NCBI GenBank assembly: GCA_004194705.1
Contig: SADC01000046.1
Coordinates: 1 to 64,000, forward strand
Length of the DNA: 64,000 nt
Direction: 5' to 3'
Origin: Ditylenchus dipsaci
Taxonomy: Eukaryota > Nematoda > Chromadorea > Rhabditida > Anguinidae
Shown here: piece by piece, positions 22,973-42,043 of the stretch
Position numbering within the stretch: the first letter of the stretch is position 1
How the letters are laid out: every line of letters starts with the position of its first letter
Position numbers and translations under genes: made by a program
Notes under the pieces: model-generated
What the model was told of the DNA's origin: nothing
Database searches by the model: none
The model's input: the letters and a program-made list of their open reading frames with translations, nothing else

Positions 22973-23427
22973 ATACTGTCGGCCCACCTAGCACACTACA
23001 CTCGGCACCACGTCGTTTTTAATGTCCGGTGTTACTGATGCCATATATATTTTTTGTCCGATTTCGTATCAAATTCCAATCATATTATCATTCTAACCAT
23101 ATTCCTCCATATCATTAAAAATAAACATCATAGAGAAAAACTTTATACTATTTCAAACCACCTAGAACCACCCTGGACGCCCAGAATAACTTGAAACCAC
23201 CCAAAACCAGTTGTAATCACCCTACGATAGTCTGAAGACCTCAAAACAACGTAGCCCCATAAATTTTCTGAGGTGGTGCAGTAACCTGGTTAGAAAAGAA
23301 AATCGATTGGCGAAAATGAAATTTTGAAAAAAGGCCCTATGAAAAAATTCATGGCCTTTTAAAACCGGCGAATTTCTTGAAACAGCCTGTACATTTGGAT
23401 GCCCTGATTTAGGTGATTTATTAATTA

Positions 23428-23523
23428 CAGTCGATTCTCTCATTAGTGTACACCCAGGCGACCGGACTCAGGTAATGAGAAGTGTACACTAATCAGAGTG
23501 TGCACTAATGAGAGATTCGACTG
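23428..23523. mobile_element. 96-bp mariner-type MITE
   Basis: CAGTCGATTCTCTCATTAGT at the left, AATGAGAGATTCGACTG at the right, TA on both sides. Confidence 0.7.
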
Positions 23524-25339
23524 TATAAGCTTTTTTGGATACTATTTTGTCTTTGCGTTGCAGACAAGCTATAATTTTTTTAACTGAATTCTACTTGTAC
23601 CATATATACCGATTAAAAGGATTTACAAAAGAGAAATTTCGGCATAAATAGTTTATTATTATTATTATGCTCAGAAAATAGAAAAGTGTAGGGCGTATTT
23701 TTGAATATTATAAATGTTTGGTCAAATGTATTTGTCGTATAAAATATTTTATAATTCGTTGAATTGAGAATTTTTTTGAAAAAAATGAGTTGAATCTGGG
23801 TACAAGCAAAGGCATACACAGGATTTTCATAAATTTACATAAATTGAAGCTCTGTTTCTCACTAAAAGCCGTCGCTTGTCTGCAAGTTCTATTCTCGGAG
23901 ATTGAAATTCTGAATCAAGATTGCGTTTCCTTATCGAGAAGCTTGGTTTTTGTTAAATAATCGTGGTTGATAAATAAAAGACGTACAAAATTTACTCCTC
24001 TTCCTAGCATCTTTTAGTGACAAATTTAGGTGGGTAGGCATATAAACTAGCGGCTGGGCCGCGTAGATAATGATCGAAATCTTAATATGAGGTTTTTTGA
24101 AGGCGTGTTGAACTTTTATCAATGTAAATCAGTAAGTTGATCGTTGATACGTCAAAAAAAAGTTAAAAAAAAATTTTACAAAAATTTCGAAATTTTCAAA
24201 ATTTCCAATTTTGAAAAAAAAATGAAAAAAAAATTATTGAAAAATGGGGGTTTTTCAGCATATTGTCCTAAAACTTAGTGACAAAATAGAATTTTGACAA
24301 AAAATCAAGTTTTAAGCCGTTTTTCAAAGGGTTTTCAAAATTTTTCAAAAGTTTTTTAACTGTGCAGCAAAAAAGCAAATAATTTCTCAACTGTTATGAG
24401 AAGAAAGCTGGCAGAAAGGCTGTCATATATTCATGCAAGTACAGAAAAAAGGCTGTAGACACAGTTGAAGACAATAACCAAATTATGTGATGTCTTGATT
24501 ATGTCTTGATCAGTCTAAAAGACGCTTTCACAAGTCTGCCCACAGGGAAAAAGACAAATGCTTTTGTAAATCATGCACAGCAAAAATATGCCTGTATGAA
24601 TCTCAGCACGCACGTCGAAAAAGACTGGCAAACAGAGTTAATACTGTGAGTCTCTGAAGGGAGTCAATAACTCACAACTCATGTTTCGGTCGCACGGCCC
24701 ATTTTTAAACTTTTCGCGCCTGTTCCAATTTCCCGTATTTTTTGTCATAAAAATTTATGTTTTTGTCGTTTGTGTTCTGTGTCGTGTGTAGTATGTGTGT
24801 ATCTTACGAGATATTTGCTCATTTTCGGATCAAATGAAATTGATTAATTATTTCTCGAGAATTTTCTAAAGTCTTCTTCAGGGAGATTTTCGTTGTATTC
24901 TCATTATCGCTTCTTGATCATCTGGAGCAGTTGAAAGACGCTTTTACGAGTCTCACCACAGAAAAGAAAATAATAAATTATGCACAACATGAGCGCGTCT
25001 TTATCAAGTTAACAGGTGGAGCAGTTCCGTGAGTTTTGGAAAGGACTTCATAGCTTATGACTCATGTTTCAGTTATGTGTGTTCATGAATCACGCAACAC
25101 AAAATACGCTTTTATGATCTCAACAAAGGGTACAAAGCGAAACCTTATGCGAATCTCGCGACAAAAAAAACGCTTTGTCAGCTGTGTGAAGAGTGGATAA
25201 GTCTTGAGAAGGACAGTATGTGATTAAAGTTTTCTCACATTTCATATGTATTGAAATTTATTTGAAGGTGAAATCTTAAAAAAGTAAATTAATAAATTCT
25301 AAGGCAATATCAGCAGGGAAAGCAGGGAATGCTACAGAA
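23524..25339. other. No gene recognised; diverged 450-bp tandem
   Basis: Segments 24500-24700 and 24930-25090 share CTTT(C/T)AC(A/G)AGTCT, then GTGAGT.., then CTCATGTTTC in the same order. Nothing coding. Confidence 0.35.
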
Positions 25340-26560
25340 ATATCAGCGGAAAATATCGTTACTACTCATTTGCGCAAATTTTTTGAACTTACAGGTTCGA
25401 ATCTCGGTGGTAGCAGAAATTATTTTTTCTTCACTGGAATAACTTTGAAGGTATCATACCCTATTCAGAATCGTGTCCTGAAACGATTTGAAATAGAAAC
25501 CCCAGTCCTGGAGTAGCCCTGTAAGGCCACATATCCAATTAGTGGTTTCTCCTTTCACTCCCACTATGCTCTCAGTCTTACATTCACTTTCAGTGTATCC
25601 AATGACTTTTTTGGACTCTCACTTTCAGTAAAAAAATTATGGATTTTAATTTTTTCGTCTTAACCGACCAAACCCAGTGGTCGTCCACTTGGTGCAAAAA
25701 CTTTTTTACTTTTTTGGGTCTTAAAACTGTTTTCTGGACTAATTCGGTATGCTGAAGATGGTTTGATAGTGGTCAGATGCCGTTTTGTAAGGTATTTCTT
25801 GAGTTTTGGTAAAATCCAGTTTTAGTAAAATCATTTATTGCCGAATATTCGAAAAATACTTGACGAAACGGCATTTAACAACTATCAAACCATCATCAGC
25901 ATGCCTGAATTATTCCGAAAAACAAGTTTTGGAACATAAAAACGTGGATTTTTTTGATCCAAGTGGACGACCACTTGGTTTAGTTGGTGCATGGATTATC
26001 CAATGGAACTGAAGTCGGGTCATAGAAAAATTTTGAATTTTAAAAGTTCTTTACAAGACGAAAATATTACTACAACTACGGGAGTTTTACCTGAGTTCTT
26101 CAACCTGGGTATGACCACCTGGGTATAACAAAACCAACTTTTTTTGTGGATTGATTTAGGCATGCGAAATTTGTTTGTCTGATCACAACAATCCACAAAA
26201 GTTTAAAGTCGACACCTTGGAGTGGGTAACTACCACGGTATTGATATTCCAATTGGTAAAACAGCATTTTGGTCTCAACAAACCGTGTTCAGGACACGAT
26301 TTTGGATAGGGTACATTGATTTTTCAATACTTTCAGCTTAATCTAAAATATCGGATTCTGGAGGTGAATGCCTATTCAAAAGACCTACTTTACTGGTCTT
26401 ATAAAAACAAGTTTATGGTTGTTATTCAAGAAAAAAATAATTCTTGCTACCACCTGGATTCGAACCTGTGACTTAAAAAAATTTGCGCAAATGAGTTTGC
26501 GCAAATGAATTTGCGCAAATGAGTAGTAACCGGAAATATATCGTAAAAAGGAGCGGAAAT
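25340..26560. repeat. Foldback with TTTGCGCAAATGAG arms and B-box motifs
   Basis: CTACTCATTTGCGCAAATTT then GGTTCGAATCTCGGTGGTAGC at the left. The right arm is GCTACCACCTGGATTCGAACC then AAATTTGCGCAAATGAG, tandemly repeated three times at 26485-26525. An AAGTGGTC MITE is nested at 25667. Confidence 0.65.
25667..25985. repeat. AAGTGGTC-family MITE
   Basis: CCAGTGGTCGTCCACTTGG at the left and CCAAGTGGACGACCACTTGG at the right, with CTGAAGATGGTTTGATAGTG mirrored inside. Confidence 0.7.
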
Positions 26561-26819
26561 AAATTGAAAATTTCTACGGAAATACAACGGAAAATGAAAC
26601 CCGCCCGTAGGGCGGGCAAGCACTAGTAGTTAAAGATCATCGTACCTTATCCAGATTCGTGTCCTAAACACGGTTCGATAATTCTAAAACAGCAATTTGA
26701 CTTGCATTAAGCCCTGTTTCGGAGTATCTTCATATACGGAGGTTATTCAGTTGGTACTCAGGTTTTTGCACCTAGGTGTACCTACTAGGGTTGGCCTATA
26801 GTCAATAATTTAGCTCAGT

Positions 26820-27300
26820 TTATGTTAATAGGAGAGTCCGTTCAATTTTAAGGCAAATTTTGGAACACACCCCACAGTAAATTTCGGAACACACCTCTCA
26901 GTCGATCTAGGAGCACACTCATCAGTTAAATCAGCTTGAGAGACCAAGGCAATTTTTTTTATAAGAAATTTAGAACAGCTTGGAGACCAAAGCAATTTTT
27001 TTTTTAAATTAAAAAAAATTCGCCCTAGTCCCCAAGCTTTTTCGAAATTTTTCAATTTTTTTATAAAAATTCAAAAAAATTTGCTTTGGTCCCCAAGCTT
27101 TTTGGAAATTTTCATAAAAATTGAGATTTTGTAGAATTGTTTTTGTAGAATTGTTTCGGTAGAAACAGGGTTTAATTCAAAAAAATCGAAAAATGCTTCG
27201 ACTGTAGGTTAATGGGAGAGCCGATTGTTAGAACGGGACCGGGCCCGGCCGTATGTTAATGAGAGCTGTATGTTAATTGGGAGTGTATGTTAATGGGGGA
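26820..27300. repeat. Diverged foldback (TATGTTAATGGGAG ends)
   Basis: TTATGTTAATAGGAGAGTCC at the left recurs as TATGTTAATGGGAGAG and its variants at 27208-27300. GAGACCAAAGCAATTTTTTT at 26985 is mirrored by TTTGCTTTGGTCCCCAAGC at 27079. Irregular and old. Confidence 0.45.
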
Positions 27301-27524
27301 GGTCATTTTGCCTTCATTTAGGAGTTTTTTTTAGATCACGAAATATCTCGCATCGTGTAAAAACTCTACTCCGACTCCAACACCGGATTCTTGAACGATC
27401 CGCTAGTCACTTAGCGACGTTTTTAAATTGGCCCACCCTGTAGTGTGTCATAAAATAGTAATGTGTCGTCCAAATTTTGCTTTGTTCAAGTTTTTTTTCT
27501 AACATCACATCTTGTGTTTTATGC

Positions 27525-29150
27525 ATGATTTGCAAAAACAGCAAATTTGTTTAAATGCAGCAAAAATATTTGGCGTTGTGTGGTTTTTGAAAACAGCAAA
27601 ATCGCAGCAAAAATGCAGCAAAAATTTTGCTGCATTTCAGCAAAATTTTGCTGCATTTCAGCAAAATTTTGCTGCATTTCTTCGTTCCCTACATATTACG
27701 CATCTTTCGTTTTTTTAACTATTTTTTTTTGCTTTTTTTCTATCTGGTGTCAAAAATTATGAACCAACCGTATAACAGCAATACCTAGGCTACATGCATC
27801 CCGTAAAAGTCACTCTTGAAATGGAGGGAAGGATTTTCATATAAGCATCGTCTAGATCACAGGTTCAGATCCCCCTGGATGCACACCCTATTTTTCACTT
27901 TATTTTTCATATTTTATTTCAAGTTTGGTATAAAAATTTTATTTTATCTTATTTTGGGGCTTTCTGGGCACCCGAAACTGGGCTCTCCCACCTGGGTACC
28001 CTCTCCTGTGAACAGGGCGGTCCGAAAAAATTCGGAAAAATTATGAAAAGTTTAAGTTTGAATTTATTCGTCTGCAACTTATTCATATTGTTTTAAATGG
28101 AAATCTTCTGTGTTTTGAATAGAAAAGCTCGCAGGTAGCTTAACTACTGTCACCAATTTTTCCGGGATATAATTTTATAATTTAATAATTTTTAGATTTT
28201 TGCCTTTCAGATTGGCGAAATAAAGCGTATTTTGTTTGATAGACTTAACGTAAGTCAATCCTAGAAGCTTTTAGGCTCATGAGGTGGCTAAAAAGTTCTG
28301 AATCCCTTCTTCGTCCTCGCTGTCATCCTTCTGCTCTTTCCTTATCTCTTTCTTTTGTTCGTTTTTTAAAGTCAGAGTTGAACGGGGAAACAAATATTAA
28401 TGTTTTTTACATTAAAATTACTATAATAAAGTTGGTAGCTTGCGAATTTTTGACCAAGCGAAAAGAGAGTATGTTCGACGGGTAGGTTGGCCCTACATTG
28501 GATATTTTTGAGATTTTTAATTTTCATTTCAATTTACAGCTTTATTATAGCTTAGATATGAGCCATAGCCTGAAATCATGGCTACACATTGGTATACAAA
28601 CGTGCAATTGTAAAAAAATACAGAAAATATCAATCAAGGAAAAACCCAAAATAAGGTCGCAAATTCAGGTAAGCTTCAGCCTTCAACTCAGCTGTTATAA
28701 TTGTTTAACCATGCGCTGATAGTCTTGTCGATTAGTCATGAGAATGAGCATTGTTTTCATACCAAATTTGAAAATAAAATATGAAAAATAAGTGAAAAAT
28801 AGGGTGTGCATCCAGGGGGATCTGAACCTGTGATCTAGACGATGCTTATATGAAAATCGCTCCCTCCATTTCAAGAGTGACTTTTACGGGATGCATGTAG
28901 CCTAGGTATTGCTGTTATACGGTTGGTTCATCATTTTTTGACACCAGATAGAAAAAAAGCAAAAAAAAAATAGTTAAAAAAACGAAAGTTGCGTAATATG
29001 TAGGGAACGAAGAAATGCAGCAAAATTTTGCTGAAATGCAGCAAAATTTTTGCTGCATTTTTGCTGCGATTTTGCTGTTTTCAAAAACCACACAACGCCA
29101 AATATTTTTGCTGAATTTCAGCAAATTTGCTGTTTTTGCGAACCATGGTT
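27525..29150. repeat. 1.6-kb foldback with GCAGCAAAATTTT arms and tRNA-like ends
   Basis: The left arm (27530-27900) holds tandem GCTGCATTTCAGCAAAATTTT units and then GCATCGTCTAGATCACAGG followed by TTCAGATCCCCCTGG. The right arm (28790-29148) is its reverse complement. The unique interior (27950-28740) has no recognisable gene. Confidence 0.75.
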
Positions 29151-29417
29151 TAATGTTAGTAGCGCTAAAAGTTATTTATACAAAATTTTATTTCTAAAAT
29201 AAGTTATAGAATTTAAATATATTCTGGTTTACTTAACTAATGTAGCCTCGATTAATTGATAAAATGATAAATATTTTTCTGCCACTTATCAGAAACATTA
29301 TTATTGGTAACTAGAGTGAACTGACAAGATGGAAAAAATAATGTAGCAGCATTTGAGAAATTGTCCTAAACTAAAGTAATATTTGGGCTTTGCAAGAAAA
29401 ATTGGAAATAAGAGTAA

Positions 29418-29612
29418 TTAAACAGATTTTTTATCGGGCACAGCTATGGCTAGACGGGGAGTGTTTCTCTCCTCTAAAAGCCCGTTTGTGTTTGAGGTGA
29501 GTATAGCAGTTGCACCATGTAAAAGAGCACTAGTAAGGTCGTCTTCTTCTTCCGTAGATGTTTCAGAAGTAAATGAGAGAGGCACAGGAATAAGGGGCAC
29601 AACTGGTGGTTT
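29418..29612 (-). CDS. Candidate 3'-terminal coding exon, possibly an alternative PFKFB C-terminus
   Basis: On the minus strand a good acceptor (CAATTTTCAG) at 29613-29622 opens a 64-aa tail to TAA: KPPVVPLIPVPLSF, an acidic TSTEEEDD segment and LLEERNTPRLAIAVPDKKSV. It lies in phase 0. The last PFKFB exon has a potential donor (GCG|GTACAT) in phase 0 just before its own stop, and PFKFB is the nearest upstream minus-strand gene. Joining them would replace only the final two residues. The family C-terminus is poorly conserved, so homology cannot decide. It may equally belong to an unidentified gene. Confidence 0.4.
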   Translation of the reverse strand, partial: KPPVVPLIPVPLSFTSETSTEEEDDLTSALLHGATAILTSNTNGLLEERNTPRLAIAVPDKKSV

Positions 29613-29859
29613 CTGAAAATTGCTTAGATTATCACACTTTTATTAAACTTGGCAGTGACAACACCAAATATTTAAAACTTTTAAAAGCAAGTAAAAAAGT
29701 GAGAAACCACAAATTTAACTACATTGTCTACAGAAAATGATAGAAAAAAGTGTAAGTTAAAAAAACCGAAAAGTATAAACTAAAATGTAAATACCGTACT
29801 GTAATTTTTCAAATATAACATGCGGAGGGGAGGCTATTTTTCAACCTTTCGAAAATCAG

Positions 29860-30270
29860 ACAAAATTGGCTATTAATTTGCATTACCAAATTATTGAAAA
29901 ACAATACCTCATTTTCAGAATTAAGCGCGTTTTGTCTATGGTCCTCAAAAGATACAAATACCAAAAGTCATTCAAAAATTTTGTATGAATTTTTGTATTT
30001 TATATCTTTTGAGCACCATAGTTTTGGCCCTGTTGTCTTTTTGAATTGAGCAGGGAAAGAGCAAAAATAGGTTTTTATTGATACTTAGTAATTGAAAAGA
30101 TTACTTGCAACGTAGGGTGATATTGGAAATTTTCACCGATCTTGTAGTTTTCGTATTTTTTTTTAAATTGACCCTACTAGCAAATATCACCATACCCCAA
30201 ATACCCCCCCCCACCCCACACCCCCCCCCATAAATTTTTGGGGTTATTCGCTAGTAGCGCCAAAATTTTT
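29860..30270. repeat. Short palindrome and C-rich tract
   Basis: GGTCCTCAAAAGATACAAAT at 29940 is mirrored by TATCTTTTGAGCACCAT at 30003. A C-rich run (30190-30230) ends in GCTAGTAGCGCC, resembling the end of the 30605 element, and is probably a relic of it. Confidence 0.45.
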
Positions 30271-30604
30271 TCCATGGTCATGTAGCCCAGGATCTCAGCT
30301 ACTTATCAAGTCATCAAAAATTCGTCTGTTTTGAAAATATAATAACTAAGAACTGTCTGAAATTGTATTTACATTTTTAAAATCCAAAAGTGCGGAAAAG
30401 TGCAAATCAATGTGCTATTAAAAAATATAAAATTAGGTTAAAAAACGAAAAGGAAAATAAACAAACAGCATTCAAAACACAAGACTTCAACAACAAAACT
30501 ACTAACACACACGCCACAAGGGAAACGCACTCACCAACTGCCTTGATTCTGGACTATGTGACCAGGCATGTACACGGGCGGTATATTCAAAGATTCAAAA
30601 ATTT

Positions 30605-31490
30605 GACGCTACTGTCATATACCCCCCCCCTCCCAAATCGACTTTTTTGGGAGTGTCTAAAAACCATTTTTACGCAATACTTTTGCCATAAAAGAACCAG
30701 AAAGGCAGTTTAAAAGGGGTTATGGGCTGTATTGGGAGGGAAGGGAATAATACAGGGCCACTTTTATTTAGCTGCTTGACCATGTTTTTCAACTCCAGCC
30801 GTGGCAAAAATAGACTCTATATGCATTTTATGATCAAGTGTACTTCTCGGAATCATGTCTAAGGTAAGTGCGTGCGCGCATCTCTAACTCTCAAGCCCCC
30901 TGCGCCCCTTCGGGGGCTTGGGGCTTGGAGTTGAGATGCGCACACCCACATACCTTAGACACAAATCACTCGAAAGCGACTCTGGATGCATGAAAAAACA
31001 TGCATACCAGAGTTATTTATGCGGTAGGCCCCAGTATTCAAAACTATGTTCAACATCTTTATTTTTTGGCCGAAGAGCATTTCCCCTCGTTCTACAAGGT
31101 CGGGCCAGAGGCCCAGCATCTAAAAATTCAGCCTAGTACTCAAAAAATGCTTGGCCTATGAGTAAACCCGCGAGGTCCACCCCGCTGATGGTCCATGAAA
31201 AGTACTTATACTTATGCCTACACCACAAGTCCTGGGTTTGAAAGTACCCTTAGACGCTAAGAAAATTAATACTCTAAGGATCCCAACCATCTCGAAAAGC
31301 GGCCCCTGTATTATTCCCTTCCCCTCCAATACAGCCCGCAATCCCATTTAAATTGCTTTTCTGGTCCTTTTATGGCGAAATTATTGTGTAAAAATGGTTT
31401 TTGACCATCCCTAAAAAAGTCGGTTTGGGGGGGGGGGGATATATGACAGTAGCGATTTGGGGGGGGGGTTGGTTATATTACAGTAGCGCC
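30605..31490. mobile_element. Foldback element with GGCGCTACTG ends and C/G homopolymer tracts, copy 1
   Basis: Left GACGCTACTGTCATATAC(C)n, right (G)nTTGGTTATATTACAGTAGCGCC. The arms (about 190 bp) also share TGGGCTGTATTGGGAGGG/CCCTCCAATACAGCCC. The middle contains the GC double hairpin (30856-30960). No coding capacity. The second copy lies at 38604-39548. Confidence 0.75.
30856..30960. repeat. GC-rich double hairpin core, copy 2
   Basis: GTCTAAGGTAAGTGCG ... CATACCTTAGAC enclosing CCCCTGCGCCCCTTCGGGGG. Flanks match copies 1 and 3. Confidence 0.7.
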
Positions 31491-31759
31491 AAAAATTTAT
31501 TGTCTCAAGCGCAATTTATAATTTTTCAGTCAGTTTCGAATTTAAAAGCATTTTTACCAGCACAAATTCGGTGTCAGATATGCAGATTTCACTAACACGA
31601 CTTTTACGCTAAAACAATGAAATTTTTTAACATTTTTTAAGTAAGGTTTATTAAAAAACATTGAAAAAAGCTTAAATGAATAAGCGATAAATTCTGAGCC
31701 TATAAAAGCAATTACCGCGTGTGACCGGGCAAGTGTTAAATAGAATTTGGGGTTAAGCC

Positions 31760-31970
31760 AGGGCTCCGAATGAAAAATTTCAAAAAAGGACATTTGGGTA
31801 AAAAAAAAGACATTTTGACTGTTTTGAAGTAAAAGGGTCATTTTATCCAGTGCTTGTTGCCATTTCGAAGCGAAAAAAAAGATTTTGACTAAATTTTCAA
31901 AAAAAAAAAAGATTTGGGGTGCCAAAAAAGGACAAATCTTTTTAAAAAGGACGATTCGAAGCCCTGGGTT
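31760..31970 (-). repeat. Dispersed repeat AGGGCTTCGAAT..., copy 1
   Basis: The same sequence in opposite orientation is found at 48965-49190 (shared: AAGGACATTTGGGTAAAAAA, CAGTGCTTGTTGCCATTT). About 210 bp, not palindromic, non-coding. Confidence 0.65.
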
Positions 31971-33026
31971 AAGCCCATCAAAATAGCAATGCGTTTGCTG
32001 ATGTAACAGGTTTAACGATTTTTTCAAAAAACCATTGACTTTTCAGTGCTAATTTTTTAAGTGAGCTATAAAAATTTAGGTGAGTTATACTAATATTTTA
32101 CCAAGCGTTTTTATGCATAGTAAAAGGCAAGATGTTGATTCTAACCAACCAAGTAGCGTGTATTTATTGATAAGACTGAAACAGTACCCTGGACTGAAAC
32201 AGGCACACGGCCTAAAATAAAAATATAAGGCCTAAAATAGGCCGTTAAAAAAGTTCTAAAAACAGCCTAAATAGTCCGTAAATGCATATCCCCGATGACC
32301 CCTAGTAGCTGAAATTCTGAATTACAAAGCAGAATTTCAAAAAGGTGTTTGATCCCCGAGATATGGCTTGAAGTGAGATATTTGTCATTTAATGTGATAT
32401 GGCGTGATCGGATGGTAAGAAGGATAGACCGTGTGAGATCCACTAAGAATAGCTACGAAATTTTAATGAGCAGAAAATTTGAAAAGGGTGAAAATTCGGA
32501 GGGAAAATGGTGAAAACTTTTTAAAGCTGCTTTGTTCTCGGACTTTTTCGGTCCGGCTCACCGCGGATATTTAAAATTATGGACTGGATGGCCTTTGCAG
32601 ATGCCTGCACGAGTCATAAAAAATTCTGCAAACAGTCTGCAATTTTTTATATATTATCTGTGCTTAGAACTGTAGCATATATAAGAGAGGATCAAGGCGA
32701 TGGTAGTGGCTACTCCCAAACTATAGTTCATGAAATTAATTCAAACCCACCATGGGGATCGACATAATCTCAATTCTCCTTCTCCTTCGCTTTCCACTAC
32801 AAAGTCAGAGTAATTTAGGTGAGTTATTATGTTCAAAATTTCATCTTCGATTTAACTTCACAAAATTGTTCAGTTTTGTATTTTTCTCTTAAAATTGTGG
32901 CCCTCAAAAGATTGAGACAATTCATTATGGGACAAAATTACAATTCAAATTTAGGAAATTTCGGTCTCATTTAAATTTTATCTCAATTTTTTTGCTGGCC
33001 AAATTTTTTAAAGCATTTTTAGATGG
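31971..33026. other. 3' flank of PFKFB, no other gene
   Basis: A 62-aa plus-strand frame at 32579 has no family signature. A repeated AGGCCTAAAATA tract lies at 32205-32275. No convincing AATAAA directly follows the PFKFB stop on the minus strand. Confidence 0.35.
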
Positions 33027-39980
<6,954 letters not shown>

Positions 39981-41103
39981 TTTCGAAAACTTGGGTAAAA
40001 TTAAAACAAGCCCTAATAGTAAATTTATTGAAATTAATGTAGGAGTGATAGGGAAGAGGAGGAACCTCGTGGGTGCAAACAACGCAGGCTGCCTGTCTCA
40101 AAAACGAACAAAACAAAATTTTGAATAAAAATTCCAAAGAGTTTTCCAAGTAGGACGGGGTGTTCTTTGAAGTCTAGAGGAGGAAGCAGCGACCCCCGAC
40201 CAGTTTATTGATTCAGTTAGTTAGTGAACTTTGATATGTGAAAGAATACTATGATCACCGAACTGATAAACAAATCTCTCACCACATAAAGCTTCGATTT
40301 TGTGAAAGGTCATCTTTCTTTGTGGTATCATTTTTTGCATGAGGAATAATAATTGAACTCACAAAGTAATTTGTGGGAAAATCCTTGTTATGTTTGTGAG
40401 CCCCCTGATATAAGGGTGCAGGAAAAGGAAAACCAGTAAAGTATAAATATTGCTCAAGTCTGCCTCTCTCTTTTCTTCTCAATAACCAACATCATGCAAA
40501 CAGAACTTCCAAAATCGATCAACCCTCGTTTCCTATTCCACTAGGGATTAATAAAAAAAAGACCGCTTCTACTGCCACTATGCTAGACGTAGAAAACACC
40601 ATCCCACTAGAGAAGTGTACTTTTTCCCCCGCTTAATCTCGGGTCTTTAGTTGATTTGTCTTACATTTCTAGATTTCTCAGAATGAGACCGAAAACACTA
40701 CTTTGTAATAAAAGGTGAGAGAACAATTTAATGGAGTGATCTAAGACTCCTCGTCTTCTGCTTACTAGAAGTGCCACGGAAACGTCGAGAAGATAGAAAT
40801 TTTTGGTAGCGACGTCACCGCTGCCATTAGTGATACAAAAGCTACCGATCATAAAAATAATACATTGCTGTGATGCATAATCAATTATTTTATAAAAAAT
40901 AATAAACAGAGTGTACAAAATGATCGTTTCTAATCAATTACAAAAGTTAGAGGCACGAGCTCTATGTTGGAAAACCCGATCGCCCAAACTAAGGTTATAA
41001 AAATTTACTGACTAGACCGAGGCTTTCAACTTGTAAGTCCAATGTTTCAAGTGAAAAATAAAGATGAAAATCACAAAGAATTAGCACTAGAATGAAATAT
41101 ATT
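39981..41103. other. PFKFB 5' flank / NACA 3' flank
   Basis: Both genes are on the minus strand. No repeat pairing was found. Minus-strand frames at 40279-40482 and 40661-40918 have no recognisable domains. Confidence 0.35.
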
Positions 41104-41109
41104 TTTATT
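41104..41109 (-). terminator. Polyadenylation signal AATAAA, NACA
   Basis: Reverse-strand AATAAA 73 nt past the NACA stop codon. Confidence 0.6.
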
Positions 41110-41181
41110 CGTGGGAAACAAAACAACAATTTCATCACGGACAAATCCTTCTCAATATAGATCGGTCTTCCGGAAGTCTGC

Positions 41182-42043
<862 letters not shown>

